DNA of 6,727 nucleotides, taken from contig DBYO01000045.1 in the NCBI GenBank assembly GCA_002310235.1, forward strand, positions 6,863 to 13,589, in the 5' to 3' direction. Made by a program: the position numbers and the translations under genes. Shown here one piece after another: positions 4,950 through 6,727 of this stretch; the stretch's first letter is position 1, and the number at the start of each line of letters is the position of its first letter. A model generated the notes under the pieces. It searched no databases, had not been told where the DNA came from, and saw only the letters and a list, made by a program, of their open reading frames with translations. This DNA comes from Bacteroidales bacterium UBA1184. GTDB lineage: Bacteria; Bacteroidota; Bacteroidia; Bacteroidales; ML635J-15.

Positions 4950-5960
4950 ATGGATAAATCAGAATATAAAAACGTTTACGTTTTCATCGAACAGCGCGAC
5001 AACGTAATACAGAAGGTTGCATTGGAACTGTTGGGCAAGGCTCACGACTTGGCAGGAGCACTCAACGAGAAGGTTTACGCAGTCCTCTTGGGACACAACA
5101 TCGCCGACAAGGCTCAGGAACTCATCGCTTACGGTGCAGACCATGTACTGCTCGCTGAAGATGAATGCTTGAAGGACTATATCACCGAGCCTTACACTCA
5201 GGCAATCACACAGATAATCCACGACTACAAGCCGAGTATCTTCCTCATTGGCGCAACTACAATCGGCCGTGACCTCGGTCCACGTCTGTCGGCTCGTATC
5301 ACAACCGGTCTTACTGCTGACTGCACCAAGCTCGACATTTCGGAAGACACCAAGGAACTTATGATGACCCGTCCTGCTTTCGGCGGAAACATCATGGCTA
5401 CCATCATGTGTACAAATCACCGTCCACAGATGTCAACCGTTCGTCCGGGCGTTATGCAGAAGATGGCAAAGGACACCTCGAGAAAGGGCGAAGTTGAGAA
5501 TGTAAAGATTAATTTCGACAAGTCGAAGTTCAAAGTAAAACTCATCGAAAACGTTAAGGTTACCTCGAACAAGGTTGATATTGCAGATGCAAAGATTCTT
5601 GTATCGGGTGGACGTGGCGTTGGAAAGAAGGAAGGTTTCGAAATGCTCGGCAAGTTGGCTGAAGTTCTTCACGGCGAAGTTTCTTCATCAAGAGCAATGG
5701 TTGACGCAGGCGTTATGCCTCACGACCGTCAGGTTGGCCAGACTGGTAAGACCGTTCGTCCTAACCTCTACATTGCAAACGGTATTTCGGGCGCAATCCA
5801 GCACCTTGCAGGTATGGAAGAGTCGGAATTCATCATTGCAATCAACAAGGACAAGTTTGCACCTATATTTAAAGTAGCAGACCTCGGTATTGTAGGCGAC
5901 CTCTACAAGATTATCCCTCTGCTCACCGAAAGACTGAAATTCGAACTGGAAAACAGATAA
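4950..5960 (+). CDS. etfA: Electron transfer flavoprotein, alpha subunit
   Basis: The protein has 336 residues. The N-terminal ETF domain covers ~9-190, including GATTIGRDLGPRLSARITTGL (split here as GATTIGRDLG, 101-110, and PRLSARITTGL, 111-121). The C-terminal FAD domain covers ~208-325: GGRGVG (220-225), SSRAMVDAG (246-254) with conserved Arg248, QVGQTGK (261-267), the ETF-alpha signature LYIANGISGAIQHLAGM (273-289), and DLGIVGDLYKIIP (311-323). All FAD-binding motifs are intact. It forms a heterodimer with EtfB and delivers or receives electrons from the acyl-CoA dehydrogenase. The order bcd-like, etfB, etfA is the one common in butyrate-forming anaerobes. No fused ferredoxin or rubredoxin domain is present at the N-terminus. 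Confidence 0.97.
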   Translation: MDKSEYKNVYVFIEQRDNVIQKVALELLGKAHDLAGALNEKVYAVLLGHNIADKAQELIAYGADHVLLAEDECLKDYITEPYTQAITQIIHDYKPSIFLIGATTIGRDLGPRLSARITTGLTADCTKLDISEDTKELMMTRPAFGGNIMATIMCTNHRPQMSTVRPGVMQKMAKDTSRKGEVENVKINFDKSKFKVKLIENVKVTSNKVDIADAKILVSGGRGVGKKEGFEMLGKLAEVLHGEVSSSRAMVDAGVMPHDRQVGQTGKTVRPNLYIANGISGAIQHLAGMEESEFIIAINKDKFAPIFKVADLGIVGDLYKIIPLLTERLKFELENR

Positions 5961-5980
5961 TTAACTAAAAAAGATTACGT

Positions 5981-6658
5981 ATGATGGATAAAAATCAAAT
6001 TAGAGAAACTATCGCAAAGAGAGTGGCTCTCGAACTCCACGACGGCGATGTTGTCAATTTGGGTATCGGATTGCCTACAATGGTTCCGAACTATCTGCCA
6101 AAAGGCGTAAAATTGTACCTCCAGAGCGAGAACGGTATCCTCGGAATGGGACCGAAACCCGCAGAAGGCGAACAGGATGAACATATAATCGATGCTGGCG
6201 GCGGATACGCTTCAGTTCTTCCCGACGGAGCAACATTCAGCTCGGCTCATTCGTTCGAAATCATCCGTGGCGGACATGTGGATGCTACCATCCTCGGCGC
6301 TATGCAGGTTGACGAAGAAGGAAACCTCGCAAACTGGATGATCCCTGGCAAACTTACCCCGGGTATGGGCGGCGCAATGGACCTCGTTGTTGGTGCTAAG
6401 CGCGTTATCGTTGCTATGGAACACACCCAGAAGGGCAACTTCAAGATATTGCACAAGTGCAACCTCCCGCTCACAGCTGCAAAGCAGGTTAACCTCATCG
6501 TTACCGAAATGGGCGTAATGGAAGTTACCGACAAGGGTATCGTACTGAAGGAATACAACACCGAATTCGGCGACAAGGATACCGCAGTTGCAGCTATCCA
6601 GGCAGCAACCGAGGCTACCCTCATCATCGACCCGAACCTCAAGCCAATGGTTTTCTAA
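5981..6658 (+). CDS. atoA: 3-oxoacid / butyrate-acetoacetate-type CoA-transferase, subunit B
   Basis: The protein has 225 residues, the normal size of the B (beta) subunit of family I CoA-transferases. The nucleophile is Glu50 in QSENGILG (48-55), which forms the glutamyl-CoA thioester in this family. DGDVVNLGIGLPT near residues 21-33 and DAGGGYASVLPDG and GGHVDATILGAMQVD further on are typical of the fold. Candidate reactions are acetoacetate:succinate/acetate CoA transfer (scoB-like) or butyryl-CoA:acetoacetate transfer (atoA-like); sequence inspection cannot choose, though the neighbouring dehydrogenase and ETF favour a short-chain acid. The enzyme normally needs an A subunit, which is usually adjacent but is absent here. 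Two Met codons (5981, 5984) both could start. It lies 20 bp after etfA and 11 bp before the next gene. Confidence 0.92.
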   Translation: MMDKNQIRETIAKRVALELHDGDVVNLGIGLPTMVPNYLPKGVKLYLQSENGILGMGPKPAEGEQDEHIIDAGGGYASVLPDGATFSSAHSFEIIRGGHVDATILGAMQVDEEGNLANWMIPGKLTPGMGGAMDLVVGAKRVIVAMEHTQKGNFKILHKCNLPLTAAKQVNLIVTEMGVMEVTDKGIVLKEYNTEFGDKDTAVAAIQAATEATLIIDPNLKPMVF

Positions 6659-6669
6659 ACAAGTTGACT

Positions 6670-6727
6670 ATGAGCAAGATAAAATTGGGCGACACCTATA
6701 CCGAAAAGGTAAGGTACACGCAGGCTA
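6670..6727 (+). CDS. Possible MaoC-like enoyl-CoA hydratase, N-terminus only (3' truncated)
   Basis: An ATG at 6670, 11 bp after the CoA-transferase stop, opens a frame that runs off the window: MSKIKLGDTYTEKVRYTQA (19 residues). The pattern 'hydrophobic-G-D...-T-E-K-x-x-x-T-Q' resembles the start of MaoC/PhaJ-type (R)-specific enoyl-CoA hydratases (hot-dog fold), where it precedes the DVxxFAxxTGDxNPIH region. A hydratase would suit the operon, since it would supply or use the 2-enoyl-CoA handled by the dehydrogenase. With so few residues the function is tentative, but the codon use and spacing support a real gene. Confidence 0.5.
   Translation, partial: MSKIKLGDTYTEKVRYTQA

Noticed and set aside
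5687..5732. EtfA motif VDAGVMPHD lacking the aromatic residue often seen after VDAG
   Set aside because: This position varies among functional ETF-alpha proteins (Trp, Phe and others), and all other FAD-binding motifs are intact, so it is not evidence of lost function.
1..6727. tRNA, rRNA or known riboswitch
   Set aside because: No cloverleaf-like arms with a T-loop GTTCRA core, rRNA-like stretch or recognisable aptamer core was seen in the intergenic regions by eye.

Overview
The window looks like a chromosomal segment of a Bacteroidota bacterium, probably of the order Bacteroidales. The evidence is: a glutamine-rich BatC-type C-terminus, promoter-like boxes of the TAnnTTTG type instead of sigma70 boxes, few Shine-Dalgarno sequences, and a fermentative acyl-CoA dehydrogenase/ETF operon. 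Genus cannot be told from the sequence alone.

Layout. (1) 1-327: the 3' end of a BatC-like TPR protein from the aerotolerance (bat) cluster, truncated by the window edge. It is followed by a short non-coding stretch with four 8-bp tandem repeats. (2) 479-1729: an AT-rich gene for an exported TPR plus transglutaminase-like protein with an intact Cys-His-Asp triad. (3) 1792-2547 on the minus strand, convergent with the previous gene: a predicted lipoprotein carrying a class I glutamine amidotransferase / peptidase C26 (PuuD-like) domain. A hairpin between the two genes can serve as a two-way terminator. (4) 2548-2990: a 443-bp intergenic region between divergent genes. It holds a likely promoter for each side and, between them, a 182-bp non-coding element (2614-2795). 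The element has 16-bp terminal inverted repeats (one mismatch), is flanked by a perfect 10-bp direct repeat, and contains an inverted pair of REP-like palindromic units. This is the most unusual structure in the window and has the anatomy of a MITE. (5) 2991-6727: a tightly packed plus-strand operon encoding a butyryl-CoA-type acyl-CoA dehydrogenase, EtfB, EtfA, the B subunit of a 3-oxoacid/butyrate-acetoacetate-type CoA-transferase, and the first 19 codons of a possible MaoC-like hydratase.

How the genes work together. The operon fits short-chain acyl-CoA metabolism, most simply the last steps of butyrate formation. There, crotonyl-CoA would be reduced by the dehydrogenase with EtfAB as electron partner, and CoA would be moved between acids by the transferase. 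Oxidation in the reverse direction cannot be excluded. The two convergent genes in the first half both encode predicted envelope enzymes with a cysteine nucleophile; a shared role is only a hypothesis.
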